From Buxus sempervirens (Eukaryota; Streptophyta; Magnoliopsida; Buxales; Buxaceae): DNA of 64,000 nucleotides. Under the pieces are notes generated by a model. It was not told the origin of the DNA, did no database searches, and saw nothing but the letters and a program-made list of their open reading frames with translations. Position numbers and translations under genes: made by a program. Position 1 is the stretch's first letter, and each line of letters opens with the position of its first letter. Positions 48,427 through 61,700 of this stretch are shown one piece after another. The stretch is taken from NCBI GenBank assembly GCA_947561395.2, contig OX387185.1:21829866-21893865 (forward strand). Direction: 5' to 3'.

Positions 48427-49719
48427 CGCGAAGCTCGCGCCCAGTTCGCGCGAACACCTCCGTGAACCTCGCGTGAAGCTCGCGCTCAATTCGCGCGAAC
48501 CTCGCGCCCACTTCATTTTTTTTTGTGTTTTTTCGCTGTTTTCGGTCCGCCCATTTCTCGCCGACCTCGCGCCTACTACCTGAGGTCGGCGCCTACCCCT
48601 AAAACATGCCGAATTGATATATTTTTAAAAAATTCCAAAAATGCCCTTTACTGTACCGCGGGGGGCGACCCCCTTTGTTCGCTGCTCATCCAACTAATTC
48701 CTTGGTGCGGGGAGGTACCCGGACCCAGCACAGTGAGCCATTTTTTTCTGATAGAGTGTCAGTCTTGTGTATTTTCTTGTTGTGATTATTACTGAATGTG
48801 AGTGCCATTTCCGAACCAAACCGGATAAACCAACAGGGTTTCCGGGTCACCCGGAAACCCGACATGGGACTTGGACTCTCGGTCCAACTTGACTTCCAGT
48901 GGGCCTTGCAACGGGGCCCCACCAAGCCCAATAAACACCAAAGCATGCCATTAAATAACTTAAGTAAAAGTGAACAATTTGAACCGGGTGGGCCAAACCC
49001 AATGCGGCCCACCCGAGCCTTGTTATGTGAAATTGATGCATGAATTGCGTGGTTTGGCCGAGACCAAGGGCAAGGGCCTACCGGGCCCGCCAAAGCCCAC
49101 CAACCGAACCCAGGAAGGGTGCTAACCCTAACTTCTGGTAATTTGGGCTTACAAGCCCAGATTTGGACTACGGGCCCCAAGCCCAGTGTCCAACTCACTT
49201 TACCAGATCAAAAAGATAAATCCAATAAAAATACTTGGCCACCATGTAGGCCCACCTTAGGGGCCCATGAACCTATTCGTCCCACCTTTTCATGAAAAAC
49301 ACTTAAATTTTAAATCTGAACCTAAAGTAAAATCAATTGAACTAACCAAAGCCCAAATGACCTCCTAGGATAGGCCGAGCCCACAAAGGCACACGGGCTT
49401 GACTAAGCCCACCAAGGATACCGTGGGCCTTCCAACGGGGCCCACCCAACCAGACTCAGATAACCTAAGTAATCAAGATAAAAACAATTAACGGGACCCA
49501 CGCCACTCAGGTGGTCCCGCCAGACTTAACCAAACTGCATATCGGATTAGGAATCGGGTGAGACCAATGTAAGCTGACTCAAACCAGGGAACCCAAGGGA
49601 CCCGTCACCCGACGGGGTGGACCGAGGTGTCTACGGACTTCCCCGGACCGCAACCGAGACCCTACTTAGAATCTCAAAGCCGCAGACCAAAAGCCCTAAT
49701 AGACAAGGTTAGGCACCCA

Positions 49720-52077
49720 TGTAACGCCCCGAACCCGGGTCAGTGCAAACCGGCACCCGACCCGAACCCGGTTCGCTACTGTAACAACCCGAATTTAGTT
49801 CAACAACCAAATCCGAGGTGTTACTGGCCCATATCAATTACAACATCAATAACATACCAGACCAAAGAAAGTAAATCCAATCCATATATTAAACTATCAG
49901 AGTGCGGAAACAAGTATGTGCGGAAGTGTAGATCAAAATCCTCAAACAAGCATAAAGCTTGACCATCAGTCAGTAATATCAAAGTCTGGTAGAATGAACT
50001 GGTTACTAACTCTCTCTCTTGTCTCTCTAATACATCAAATCCAATAAATGATAATAACCAATAAAATGCTAAGTCTATCACATAAATCCACCTCAGACAA
50101 GGTCTGGATAATAATAATCCTCCGGCGAATACTCGGCTATCTCTCCCTGGAAGTCTAAGAGATCCCCCTCTCGCGTATCAGCTGAAAAATGAAATAGAAG
50201 TAGGGTGAGATACGAATATCCCAGTAGGTAACACATGCATGATTAAACAGTTAATATAAGCAAAGTAGCATTTCATGCACGATTAAGCAATATCGACAAA
50301 TCAGGCTCGCATAATCATTTATACCATTCGTGAACACAAAACAGTTTGATAACAATTCTAGAAATGATTTTCAGCAAGTTTTAATATAAGAACTCAATAG
50401 CCAAATCAATAGCATAATCCAAGTATTGCCAGGATGTACTAAGCAGTCACATCCAACCAATATCCCAATCACATGCATCCCGCACGTGCACAATAGTAAT
50501 CATATCAAGTGTTATGTTTTCAGTGTCATTGTAGGACTCAAAAAGTTAGATAAACCTTTTGAGATGATTCTCAACCAATTGCTATACCACCGTGCGACTT
50601 AGGAGCGATGCTACTAATGATACTCAAGCCCCATGCAGCGCAGCTTAGACAAGAGCCGTAGTCACCGACTTATTGCACACGTACCCATCAGAGTTGGCAT
50701 GTACCACCAGCATGCAGCACCAGAATCAATACATGGAGATGGTCGCTTATCCACATGTACAGGGAATCACCAGCGGCTCACCGGGGTGTCCCTCCAGACA
50801 TAGGACCTTCCCAGACAAACTAACTTGCAAAGGAAGCGCGTCGCATATAAGAGTAACTCAACCCAAATGACATATCCCTCAGCTATCTAGCTACGACTAT
50901 GGATCCATAACCAGCTATGCCCACTAGACTCCAAAATTCCCTAAAGTATCATATTTCTATAAGGGTTGGTGCCTAGCGGCATATAATGGTTATATCTGTA
51001 CATTCACTTCATTATTCAGTCATGCGGATTATGAACTCTCTTTATAATGTCTTATAATTTATAATGCCATTTAAAAATGTTTAGATAGTCAAATGGTAGT
51101 TAGGCTTTTCCAAAATCACATTTCTCGTTTACCTTCAAAACTAGGCAACTAATGTCCTAAATATCTCCCTAATTTGTTTTTCTGTAAAACAGGGATTTAG
51201 GTAGTTTATTTTGGTCTTAAAACACCTTAATTAATCATTAAAATTGTCTAAAAATAGTTTAGAATTGAATTAGGTTCGAAATTATGAAAAATTGGAAATT
51301 CTGCTGAGAGCGCCTGGGATCGCTCAGGATCGCTCCGGGCGGTCATCAGTCGGCGGTAGTGCAATTTCGAGCGCCCACGGTCCGTCGTCCCGCGGTCCAC
51401 GGCGTCCTCGAATCCTTAACCAGCGCCTAAGATCGCCGATGAGCGCCTCGCACAGTCGAGGTCGGCGGTCTCACCAAATCGAGCAGAAACAGTTCTAAAT
51501 CGTGATTTTTCTCGTCTAAACTCATTCTAATGTATTTCTAACATGCTTAGCTAACTAAATACAACATTACATATCATAGAAACATGCGTTTGCGATTAAA
51601 CAGAGATAAATCCAAATTTAAACAAAAACGGTGTCACCTACCTCTATACGCGCGTTCCTCTTCTTCTCCTCTGATCAACAACCCTCAAATCTCTCTTCAG
51701 TTGCAAAGCAATGCTCTGAGCAAGATTACTTGGTCTTCCTCCCTCCTTCTCTTTCTTCTCTTCTCGGTCGTTCAACTCTCGTCGCTTGCGGCTCTTCAAT
51801 ACAAGCGAGAATACACGTATAAGAATCAGGTTAATTCTTTATACATATTTATAGCCCCTGATCCTATGCATCTCCCATGCAACTCTTCTATACACCTTGC
51901 CCAATCAAAATACATACCTCGATATCTCACGATCGGACGGTCAGATCTGCGTCTAATTCTGGATCTCCGCTAAGTTGATCATCCCCTACAATATTAAAAT
52001 GTTTCTATCAATCATAACTCTGGGTAATATTATTTACTAATTTAATTTATTATTTAAGGAAAATTCGGGGTTTTACA
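49720..52077 (-). mobile_element. Solo LTR, family 2, TSD ACCCA
   Basis: A 2358-bp minus-strand LTR (plus-strand ends TGTAACGCCCCGAACCC and CGGGGTTTTACA), flanked by ACCCA at 49715-49719 and 52078-52082. Sister of 35627-40943. TATAAATA at 51853-51846, donor-like AGAG/GTAGGTGAC at 51642, GCG block 51480-51305, hairpin near 50215, acceptor TTTTTCAG at 50184-50182. Its donor-side frame is broken by small indels, while the short 3' frame is intact. Confidence 0.95.
50093..50181 (-). other. Putative conserved 3' exon in family 2 LTR (second copy)
   Basis: Same 89-nt segment as 36084-35996. Four differences, in Ala, Ser, Tyr and Asp codons, all silent. Encodes DTREGDLLDFQGEIAEYS and PEDYYYPDLV. 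Confidence 0.55.
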
Positions 52078-52318
52078 ACCCAGGTGTCCGCCTGCACCCC
52101 ATCAGGCGGTGGCAACTCCGAATTTCCCCGTGCCGCGTTTCCCACGGGCGCACACCTTCCCTTAGCCCTTGCGATTCTTGTTCTTCACGAGCAGAACCCT
52201 AATCGCCACTCCAGCCAAAATCGCTCAGTTCTCCTGATATCCAGACTAACGAAAATATTTCCGTAAGTATGATACGCGTATTCCCATAAACCCCAAAACC
52301 CTACTTTCCCTTTTTAGT

Positions 52319-54794
52319 TGTAAGACCCTGAATTTTGTGAGTATTTATTTATTTATTTAGTTATTTATTCTGAGGTATAAACTGTGTTTATCAGGTTATT
52401 TTGTGGTTTGAGGGCTTAGCCCATACTCATATGTACAGGCGTTATATAGCCATTTTTCCGAAAAATCGTAGTATTATCATTGGTATTATTAAGGTGTAGT
52501 TATGTAATTTTAACGCGAATAGATGCTGAACAGGTAGTGTCTTCCGTAGGCGAGCATGCATAGGATCAAGAAATGGGAGAGTATTCGAGCGAGCATGTAA
52601 CAAGTAAGTGGACGAAAATGGAAAGTAGGGTTCGGGTTTATGAGAATGTGCTTAGCATAATTTCGGCAATATTTTCGTTAACTCTGGACATAAGGAGAAT
52701 TGGCGATTTCGGCTGGAGGGCGACTAGGGCTTCCATTCGTGAAGAACCATCTATCGCAAGTGCTGGAAGAAGGAGTTCGGAGCTGAATTTACTTGGGTTA
52801 TTTTCCCTCTGCTCGAGAAGTTTAGTTCGATAGGTTTTTCATTCGCACGCGTGGCCGAGAAGTGATCGGCCGGGGGTTTTCTCGTTCGGGAATAAGCACA
52901 GGTGAGTAGCACTGTTTTATAACTGGGCTTTGTGTTTTGGGTTTTCTCGAGCTTATTTTGATGCATGGTTTGAATATTTAGTGATAGTATGATGTTTTCT
53001 GTTTTTCTGGTTTTTCGGAAAGTTGCATGAACAGAGTCTCCGGATTGAAGTTTTAATTGAAAAATGAAAGTGTTTAGATTAATTTCAAATATGGTTGGGA
53101 AGTCTTCTGGGAGTATTAGGAGTGTACTGGAGTAGTTACAGACCTTCACAAACCGGCCAGTCATGTAGATCTCAAAATAACAGAGAAATGAAAACTACAG
53201 GGGGTATCCGCTCACCTCGCGCTCACCGGCGTTCACCTCGGAGGTAGGCGCCCTGTTAAAAATGACCTACCGCCGATCTCGCGCCCACCTCGCGCTCATC
53301 TCGCGCGAAGTAGAAAACAAGGCGCCCATCTCGCGCGAATCTCGCGCCCACCTCACGCCCATCTCACGCCCATCTCGCGCTCACCTAGTGTCGGGTGAGC
53401 GGCAGGTCGATTTTGCCCGTTTTCTTCACCGCCGACCGGCGCTCACCTCGCGCCCACCTCGATAGGTGAGCAGCAGACCTATTTTGCTTACCGAAATGGA
53501 ATTTCTGATTTGACCAAGAGTATTTGCACTTCTTAGGGGTTAAACCACTTCACTATTCACTTGGTTAGGAACCTGGGAAACCATTTTGCCTATGAAATTA
53601 ATAGAGGAAAATTTTGTGAACATCTTATGAGTTTCAAGTTGGGTTTAGGTTACTTATGAGTATTGTGCCGGACACCGAACTAGTAAGAGTTACCAGTCAC
53701 TTTTCCTTATTCTATACACTGCTTTGATTGAGAAGTTCTTGTATTTCTGGTTTCACTTGTTGGAAACTTTATACGTATTGAATGGTTTTCTTTGGTATGA
53801 ATGGATTGAGTTTTACTTTCATATGACTTATGTTATGGAAATGAGAAAGTACCGAATGTACTTGAGGCACTGCTTGGTCCAGAGGGACAGGTGATGAATT
53901 GTGATGAGTAATTACATGATGTAGAAATGAATCGTTTGTTTTGATATTGAAATCGAGATTATACGATGTTTACTGTTTTGGTCTAGCTTGTCCTGGATCC
54001 AGATGTTTAAGCTTAGTAATGTGATGTTATTGTTGGTTGTTGGAATTGCATGGCCTTGTGTGTTGCCACGACCGGTGTAGAGCAGCCAGAAACCCTGAGT
54101 AGGCCTGGTTGTCAATGCAGAAACCCGGGGAGTAGGCCTGCATTGGATGACGAAACCCTGAGTAGGCCGTCATTTCAGAGTATCTGAAACCCTGAGTAGG
54201 CCGGAACTGTGTACATGGAGGTGTGGAGTGTCTACTTGGCATGTTTAATTTATCAACCAAACGATAGTCATGACATTGACCAATCGATGTGTTATTGTAC
54301 TTAACTGAGATGTGATTTGTTTGATTTGAACTTGGTAAATTGATGTTGGCTGTTTAAACGTATTGTAGTGTTGTCGATGCATAGTTTTAAAATGTGATTC
54401 AACTATTTCTGCATGCATGTGCTACTCGCTGAGATATTCGTATCTCACTATGTTGTTGTTCTATTTTTTCAGATACTCGTGGTGAGGCGATTACTGGGGT
54501 AGATCCTGCTGAGGCATATAGGGAGGAAGACTACTATTACCTTCCTTAGACTTGTAGGTTATCTGTTCCGAATTTGAGAACTTGAATTAATTGAGATGTA
54601 TTAAAGTAATTGGGGATGAACCATATGATTTCAGTTCAGTTTAAATGTTACAATTTTGCATAAATGGAAATGTGCACTCTGTTAGGTTATAGATGTCTGA
54701 TTATCCAGCGATCATAAATTGATTAACGATCCTTGCCTAACCTCCGTGAGACGTGTTATATCTTTAATGAACAACACGGATCCGGGGCGTTACA
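52319..54794 (+). mobile_element. Solo LTR, family 1, TSD TTAGT
   Basis: A 2476-bp LTR from TGTAAGACCC to CCGGGGCGTTACA, flanked by TTAGT at 52314-52318 and 54795-54799. Near-identical to 4059-6533 with only scattered changes, so both inserted relatively recently or from the same source. Donor-like ACAG/GTGAGTAGC at 52901, GC block 53205-53475, four tandem units 54090-54200, hairpin near 54430, acceptor at 54472, short frame to 54549. Confidence 0.96.
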
Positions 54795-55096
54795 TTAGTA
54801 TACTTACCTAGATACATACGCCGCTCGATCACTCTCCCATTTCCTTGATCCCATGCACGCTGGCCCACTGAAAAACCCTACATGTTCCGCATCCACTTAC
54901 GTTATTAATCACACAACTATACTTTAATAATAATAATAATATAATTTTTCAGAAAAACGGCTATATAACGCCTGTACATACGAGTATGGGCTAAGGCCTC
55001 AAACCACAAAAATCACCTGATAAACACAGTTTATATATCAAAATAAATAACTAAATAAATAAATAAACTCACCAAAAATCAGGGTCTTACAGTTAG

Positions 55097-56188
55097 AATC
55101 AATCAGATTACTTTTGTCTATTGCATGCTATTTGAAGTTTAAACTGTTTCAAATGGATGTTAAGAGTGCATTCTTGAATGGATATCTGAATGAAGAGATT
55201 TATGTAGAGCAACCTAAAGGATTTGAGGATACAAATCATCCTAAACATGTTTATAAACTGAACAAGGCCTTGTATGGACTCAAACAAGCTCCTAGAGCTT
55301 GGTATGAGAGACTCACCTCTTTCTTACTTGAATCTGGTTTTATGAGAGGAAATGTGGATAAAACTCTCTTTATTCAAAGAGAGTCCAAACATATTTTGAT
55401 TGCTCAAATCTATGTTGATGACATAGTGTTTGGATCTACTTCTGAAAATCATGCTCACTCCTTTTGAGACTTAATGAAGAGTGAATTTGAGATGAGTATG
55501 ATGGGTGAACTGAATTTTTTCCTAGGACTTCAGATTTATCAATCTCAACAGGGGATTTTTTTCTCTCAAGCAAAATATGCTAGAAATCTAGTCAAGAGAT
55601 TCAGTTTAATTCATGCAAAACATGCTAGGACTCCTATGAGTACTAGCTTAAAGCTTGGAAAAGATGAATCTGGGAAGGATATAGACCCTACCTTGTACAG
55701 AGGGATGATTGGAAGTCTTCTGTACTTAACAGCAAGTAGACCTGATATAAGTTTTAGTGTTGGAGTTTGTGCAAGATATCAGGCTAATCCTAAAGAATCT
55801 CATCTAAATGCTGTGAAAAGGATAATAAAGTATGTTAATGGAACTGTTGATCTGGGAATTTGGTTCTCCAAAGAAACAAACCCATATCTTACTGGATACA
55901 CTGATGCTGATTGGGCTGGGTGTATGGATGATAGAAAAAGCACCTCTGGTGGTTGCTTTTATATGGGTAATAACCTCATTGCTTGGTTGAGCAAAAAGCA
56001 AAACTCAGTTTCACTGAGTACAGCTGAAGCAGAGTACATTGCTGCAGGAAGCAGTTGTACTCAACTAATTTGGATGAAACAAATGCTATCTGATTATGGT
56101 TTAGATCAGGACCAAATGATTCTCTTCTGTGACAATCAGAGTGCCATAAATATTTCCAAAAATCCTGTTCAACACTCAAGGACTAAAC
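55097..56188 (+). pseudogene. Copia pol, RT and RNase H
   Basis: The RT continues with QMDVKSAFLNG, NKALYGLKQAPRAWYERL and an intact YVDDIVFGS catalytic box. A TGA at 55465 breaks the frame, then EFEMSMMGELNFFLGLQI follows. RNase H shows GYTDADWAG, SLSTAEAEYIA and FCDNQSAI. The sequence stops at HSRTK at 56188, where chromovirus C has inserted; the last RNase H residues and the 3' LTR lie beyond the window. Core RT and RNase H residues are present, but the element as a whole is dead. Confidence 0.92.
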
Positions 56189-58737
56189 TGTCACGCCCTG
56201 AACTTTGGTCATATAAAATAGTATGATCGCAAAGCACTGGAACGTGACTCAGAGATGCCAATAACACTAATTTATAAATAACATAACACAATCCCCAAGA
56301 GGACAGTAATAATACCTAATAGAATCCAAGAAAATAGCTTCTCGAACCCATCAAAACATAAAATCTCAATTATACAAACCCAATTGAAATAGATGAATCC
56401 TTAATAGTACGACATCTAAATCCGAAGATACTAATAATATTAAACTATTAGCCAAAAAACTTCAAGAACTTTCACTTTGGCTTCTTCCAACTCTGGTCCT
56501 GCAACTGACCTGAAATTGTTTATTTCCACAAAGGGTGAGCTCACAGCCCAGTAAGAAGATTTACTTTAATTTATATGAGCTAATAATGTAAACTCTCTAG
56601 TCAATTAAGTTTAAACATAACAAATTTCATTCTATGCATAAAACTGATATAATTAGATTTTGCGTGATACTTCATGATGTTCCACATTATATTCGTTCAA
56701 CCTAACATCACAATAATTCATTTACATGCACAAGCATCAGTGTCAATTAATTAATTATTATTATGAAATACAATTTATGGGGGTCTTTATTCTAATGATT
56801 CTCATGTCAAACCTAACCAGAATTTTGATCAAGTTCTTGGATCCCACTTTAATACAGCAGGGATTAGACTCTCATAAACTCCACGTGTACATCGTGGTTT
56901 TAGGGGCTTCCAACCCATGGGACACAAGCGCCCAACCTTATTTTCCTTAAAATTTAGGGACTCACACCCCCAAGAACACCAACTCATCACTAAGATGGTC
57001 ATCCTTCATGAGTAATCACTAGAATAAAGATATACGGTTACGTTATTTATCAATATGTCAATTCCTTATATACTATTGACCACACAGTATCATGATTAAA
57101 AATTTTGTCGCAATTCTTATGATCTACTATAATCACCCAAGCTTAAAAGAATACCTTTCTTGAACCAAATAAATTGTAACCAGAGATAACAAATAATTAT
57201 TGGTTCGTATAAATGATAACACAACAATTATAGTATAAGCAATTATAGTATAATCTTTACAAGGACAAAATAACTACACTTATAATATGGCCCTGATATG
57301 TAAAATAGTATTGCACTACATAGTCTAATTGACATTAGCATGATTTGGTGAAAAGCAACCACAACCATCCGATTCTCAAGACAACCCTGCAACACTTTTT
57401 CACCCTTTTTGTTTTAATATATATAAAAGGTGTCATTTGCCATTAAAGCAATCTGGCAGCACAAGCAATGTGCACAAGCAAACAAATCACCTAAACAGTA
57501 AAAGGTGAATAGTACTAAAAGTGATTCATGACTTTTGCCATTTAAAAGAAATAAAAAGGTGATTCATCCATGTATTCTGCGATTCTGTCAAAGCCATAAA
57601 AAGGGGTTCATGACCATTGTCATTCAACGAACACGTGAAAATAATAAAATATTGTGGCATGACTTTTGCCATTTAAAAGAAATAAAAAAAGAAGTGATTC
57701 ATCCATGTATTCAACGATTCTGTCAAAGCAATGAAAAGGAGTTAGCATGACCATGAGGCCATGTCATGTTATGAGAGAAAAGTCCAGCCATGTGATGTTA
57801 AAGAAAAGTGAGTAAACCATGGCATGGATGGTCAAGAGAAAAAAAAAACATGGTCAAGAGAAAAGCATGCGTACAGGTCACATGGGTACCTTTTTGTTTG
57901 TTTGTTTAATTGTTTGTTTGTTTGTTTGTTGTTGACTACAACCCAATTCTTCACATATCATCATGGGAAACGAACCAGCTTTATAAAAAAACAATCACAT
58001 GGGTTTCTCTACACTCAACCATCCCTTAAACACATGACACGCTGATATCTAACCCAGAATACAATGTCAGCCATTAAAATAACCCAACAGCATATAAACT
58101 TGTCAACAGTACAATATTAAATAGCAAAAAAATATATAAAGTATCACATACGAAATTAGCTTTATAATAGCAACCCATCATTCATAAAATCCTAAAGAAT
58201 TTCTTCAAACCCTAATAATTTCTTTATCTAAAGAAAATCTTACATGATTAATCATATAAAATAAAGTAAAACCCTTACCTTAAACCAGCCCCAAATCTCT
58301 TAGGGTTTCTCTTAATCCCTCTTTTCTTCTTCTAATCCTCCTACAATAAGCATTGAAGAAATAGATAAATAAAAATAAGAATAAGAAATTTGGGAAGGAG
58401 GTGTAGAGGACTTGAGGAAAGGGACAAGACTTACCACCTACGGATTGTGTGTTTCCTTGAGGAAGAGTAAAAGAAGAAAAAGGAAAAGGTAAGAAGAAGG
58501 TACGGTTTGGTGCTTTAGGGCAAAGGGACAAAAGGTGGGAGAGAGTACGATTTGGATCTTCTCCCCCTTTTGGTTTTCCTCTCTTTTAAAGTAAGGCTTG
58601 ATAATGTGTATGTGCCACTAGGGAGGATCCTACACCAACACCAATTAAAATCCCCAAATCAAATGACCCTTGACCAGTCCAAAGTTGACTAAGGTCAAAG
58701 TCATGTTTATTTTCCTTCTTTTGACCAAGTTGTTACA
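56189..58737 (-). mobile_element. 3' LTR of chromovirus C
   Basis: A 2549-bp LTR; plus-strand ends TGTCACGCCCTGAAC and CAAGTTGTTACA. The first 656 bases match the other LTR (63345-64000) with one difference and no gap. In element orientation: TTTAAAAGAG near 58588, an open frame 58531-58435 up to donor GGTG/GTAAGTC at 58435, hairpin GGGCT-GTG-AGCTC near 56545, acceptor AATTTCAG at 56512-56510 and short frame 56509-56472 (QLQDQSWKKPK-stop). The preceding 5 bases, TAAAC, should recur at the far end. Confidence 0.95.
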
Positions 58738-58752
58738 TTCTACCCACCTTAC
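58738..58752 (-). other. Polypurine tract of chromovirus C
   Basis: On the minus strand TAAGGTGGGTAGAA runs up to the TGTAACA of the 3' LTR, the position of the plus-strand primer. Confidence 0.8.
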
Positions 58753-58772
58753 AGAAATTTCGTCCTCGAAAT

Positions 58773-61700
58773 TTAGAAACATACTTGATCCCAAAATAGA
58801 TGAGGGTATTTCTCCCTAATTTCTGATTCCTGCTCCCATGAAGCTTCTGCCTCAGAATGATTACTCCATTGGACTTTTACCAAGGAAAGAGTTTTCCTTC
58901 TCATTACGTGTTCCTTCCGGTCTAAGATACGAATTGGATATTCTTCATAAGAAACATCATCCCTCAATGGTATAGCTTGCCAATCAATGACTTGTGTGGG
59001 TTCAGGCTCGTACTTCCGAAGCATAGACACGTGGAACACATTATGCACCGAAGACAACTGCGGGGGTAAATCAACTCTATAAGCCACTTTCCCAACTGTT
59101 CCTAAAATTTGAAACGGTCCAATATACCTTGGTGCCAACTTCCCTTTCTTGCCGAATCTGAAGATGCCTCGCATAGGGGAGACTTTTAGAAAAACCAAAT
59201 CCCCAACATTAAATTCCAGCTTCCTTCTACGCCTATCTGCATAGCTTTTCTGTCGGCTTTGAGCAGTTTTCAACCTCTCCTTAATAATTTTAATCTTTTC
59301 TGTAGTCTCTTCTACAAATTGTGGACCCAACAGCAACTTCTCTCCTACATCGGTCCAACAAATAGGAGATCTGCACGGTCTCCCATAGAGTGCCTCAAAT
59401 GGAGCCATTCCGATACTTGCTTGGTAACTATTATTATATGCAAACTCAATTAATGCAAGATGACTTTCCCAACTACCCTTAAAATCAAGTACACATGCCC
59501 TAAGCATATCCTCAAGAATCTGATTGACCCTTTCGGTTTGCCCATCGGTCTGAGGGTGGAATGCGGTGCTGAAATCAAGTCTTGTACCAAATGCTTTTTG
59601 AAAACCTTTCCAAAACCGAGATGTAAATCGAGAATCCCGATCAGAAACTATTGAGACAGGTACTCCATGCAACCTCACAATTTGCTCAATATATAGCCGA
59701 ACCAAATCATCCATCGAAATAGAATATTGGATAGCAATAAAATGAGCTGATTTGGTTAGCCTATCCACAATAACCCAAATTGTATCATGGTTATTGCGGG
59801 TCCTTGGCAATCCTGCAACAAAATCCATAGAGATGCTTTCCCACTTCCATTCACCAATGGGGAGAGGCTGCAATGGTCCTGCAGGTTTCTGGTGCTCTGC
59901 CTTTACTTGCTTACATGTAGAACACCGAGAAACATACTTAGCAATCTCATTCTTCATATTTTTCCACCAATACAGCTTACGGAGATCCCTATACATCTTT
60001 GTCCCACCTGGGTGTACAGAGTATCGAGTCTTATGAGCTTCATTCATGATCTCTTCTTTCAATCCACTTTCCTCGGGAATACACAATCTGTCCCTGAATC
60101 TAATACTACCATCCAAATGGTATCTGAAATCTTCCTTTCCGTTTGCTACTAGATACTGGAGTGACTTGTCATGCTTCTGCTCTTCCACAATCCTTTCGAT
60201 AAGATTTGGCTTCACGACCAAATTAGAGAAATACACCCCTGCTAATCGTGAGATTTGTTTGGTTCCCAAATCTGAAAATCCTTCTACCAAATTCCTCTCT
60301 TGAGCAATCAAAAAGAATAGTGTGCTTCTAGGCTTTCTGCTCAAAGCATCGGCTACTACATTCGCCTTCCCCGGATGGTATTGCAATGTGAAATCATAGT
60401 CTTTAACTAGCTCCATCCACCGCCTTTGACGCATATTAAGTTCTTTCTGTGAGAAAATATATTTTAAGCTCTTGTGATCGGAAAATAGCTCAAATCTCTC
60501 ACCATATAAGTAGTGCCTCCATAACTTAAGGGCAAACACTACTGCAGCCAATTCCAAATCATGCGTCGGATAATTTACCTCATGTGGCTTCAGTTGCCGA
60601 GAAGCGTATGCCACAACCTTCCCTTCTTGCATTAAGACACACCCTAGTCCTTGCAAAGAAGCATCTGTGAAAATCTGAAACTGCTTCCCACTGATTGGCA
60701 AAGTTAGAACAGGTGCTGATGTCAATCTGTTCTTTAACTCTGCGAAGGCCTCCTCGCACTCCTTAGTCCACAAGAACTTAACATTCTTTCTAGTTAGTTT
60801 GGTTAAAGGAGCTGCTACACGAGAAAATCCTTCGATGAATCGTCTATAGTAACTTGCTAAGCCCAAAAAGCTTCTCACTTCTGTAGCATTCTTTGGTTGT
60901 TCCCAATTCAAGACTGCTTCCACTTTAGATGGATCTACAGAGATTCCATCTTTTGACACCACGTGCCCCAAAAATTTGACTTCATTCTTCCAAAAGTCAC
61001 ATTTCTCAAGTTTAGCATACAATTGATGTTCCTTTAATGTTTGAAGCACTATCCCCAAATGTTTTTCATGCTGCTCTCTAGATCTTGAGTACACCAGAAT
61101 ATCATCTACAAAAATTACCACAAACTGATCGATGTAGGGCCGAAACACTCGATGCATTAAGTCCATAAATGCCGCCGGGGCATTTGTCAAACCAAAAGGC
61201 ATTACAACAAATTCAAAAAGCCCATATCTGGTCCTAAATGCAGTCTTGGGTATATCTTCCTCCCTGATTCTTAATTGGTGGTATCCTGACCTCAAATCGA
61301 TCTTAGAAAAATATACTGCCCCTTTCAGCTGGTCAAACAAATCATCGATTCTAGGCAATGGGTACTTGTTCTTCACTGTAACCCGATTTAATTGCCTATA
61401 GTCCACACACAGTCTAAGGGAACCATCCCTTTTCTTGACGAATAACACTGGTGCTCCCCAAGGAGAAAAACTAGGTCTGACAAACCCAAGCTTCTTCAAA
61501 TCCTCCAACTGCTTATTCAATTCTCTAAGTTCTGCTGGTGCCATTCGATATGTTGCCAAGGATATGGGGGATGTCCCTGGCATCAAATCAATGCAGAAAT
61601 CTACTTCCCTTCTTGGAGGTAGACCGGGTATCTCTTGAAATACCACTGGAAAATCACAAACCACCAGTATCTTCTCTACACTAGCACCCTCCTTAGCTTC

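Larger units (their letters stand above)
44152..52154 (+). mobile_element. Solo LTR of a different family, TSD CCTTC, twice interrupted
   Basis: Ends TGTAAGCACCTC (44152) and CACGGGCGCACA (52154), flanked by CCTTC at 44147-44151 and 52155-52159. Minus the nested LTRs 45696-48426 and 49720-52077 it is about 2.9 kb. TATAAAAG at 44969-44976 sets the plus orientation. It has three 145-147-bp direct repeats (44229-44640), a 15-base poly-C run (45199-45213), a GCGCGAA/CTCGCGCC block (45670-45695 and 48427-48515) and a terminal part rich in GGGCCC/GGCCCA words (48880-49710). The hairpin/short-frame module is absent. Confidence 0.92.
42173..55091 (-). mobile_element. Solo LTR in copia RT, family 1, TSD GTTAG, twice interrupted
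   Basis: Minus-strand LTR with plus-strand ends TGTAACGCCCCGGATCC (42173) and CAGGGTCTTACA (55091), flanked by GTTAG at 42168-42172 and 55092-55096. Its own sequence is in three parts: 42173-44151, 52160-52318 and 54800-55091, the gaps being LTRs 44152-52154 and 52319-54794 with their duplications. Net length about 2.43 kb, equal to the uninterrupted copies. Parts read GGCCTACTCAGGGTTTC arrays (42780-42865), hairpin near 42525 and short frame 42498-42422. Confidence 0.93.

Noticed and set aside
49627-49962. Plus-strand frame across 49720
   Set aside because: Spans an LTR insertion junction; chimeric and meaningless.
57535-57750. Frame with repeated HPCILRFCQS
   Set aside because: Comes from a local direct repeat in the U3 part of the chromovirus C LTR; no homologue and an AT-rich context.
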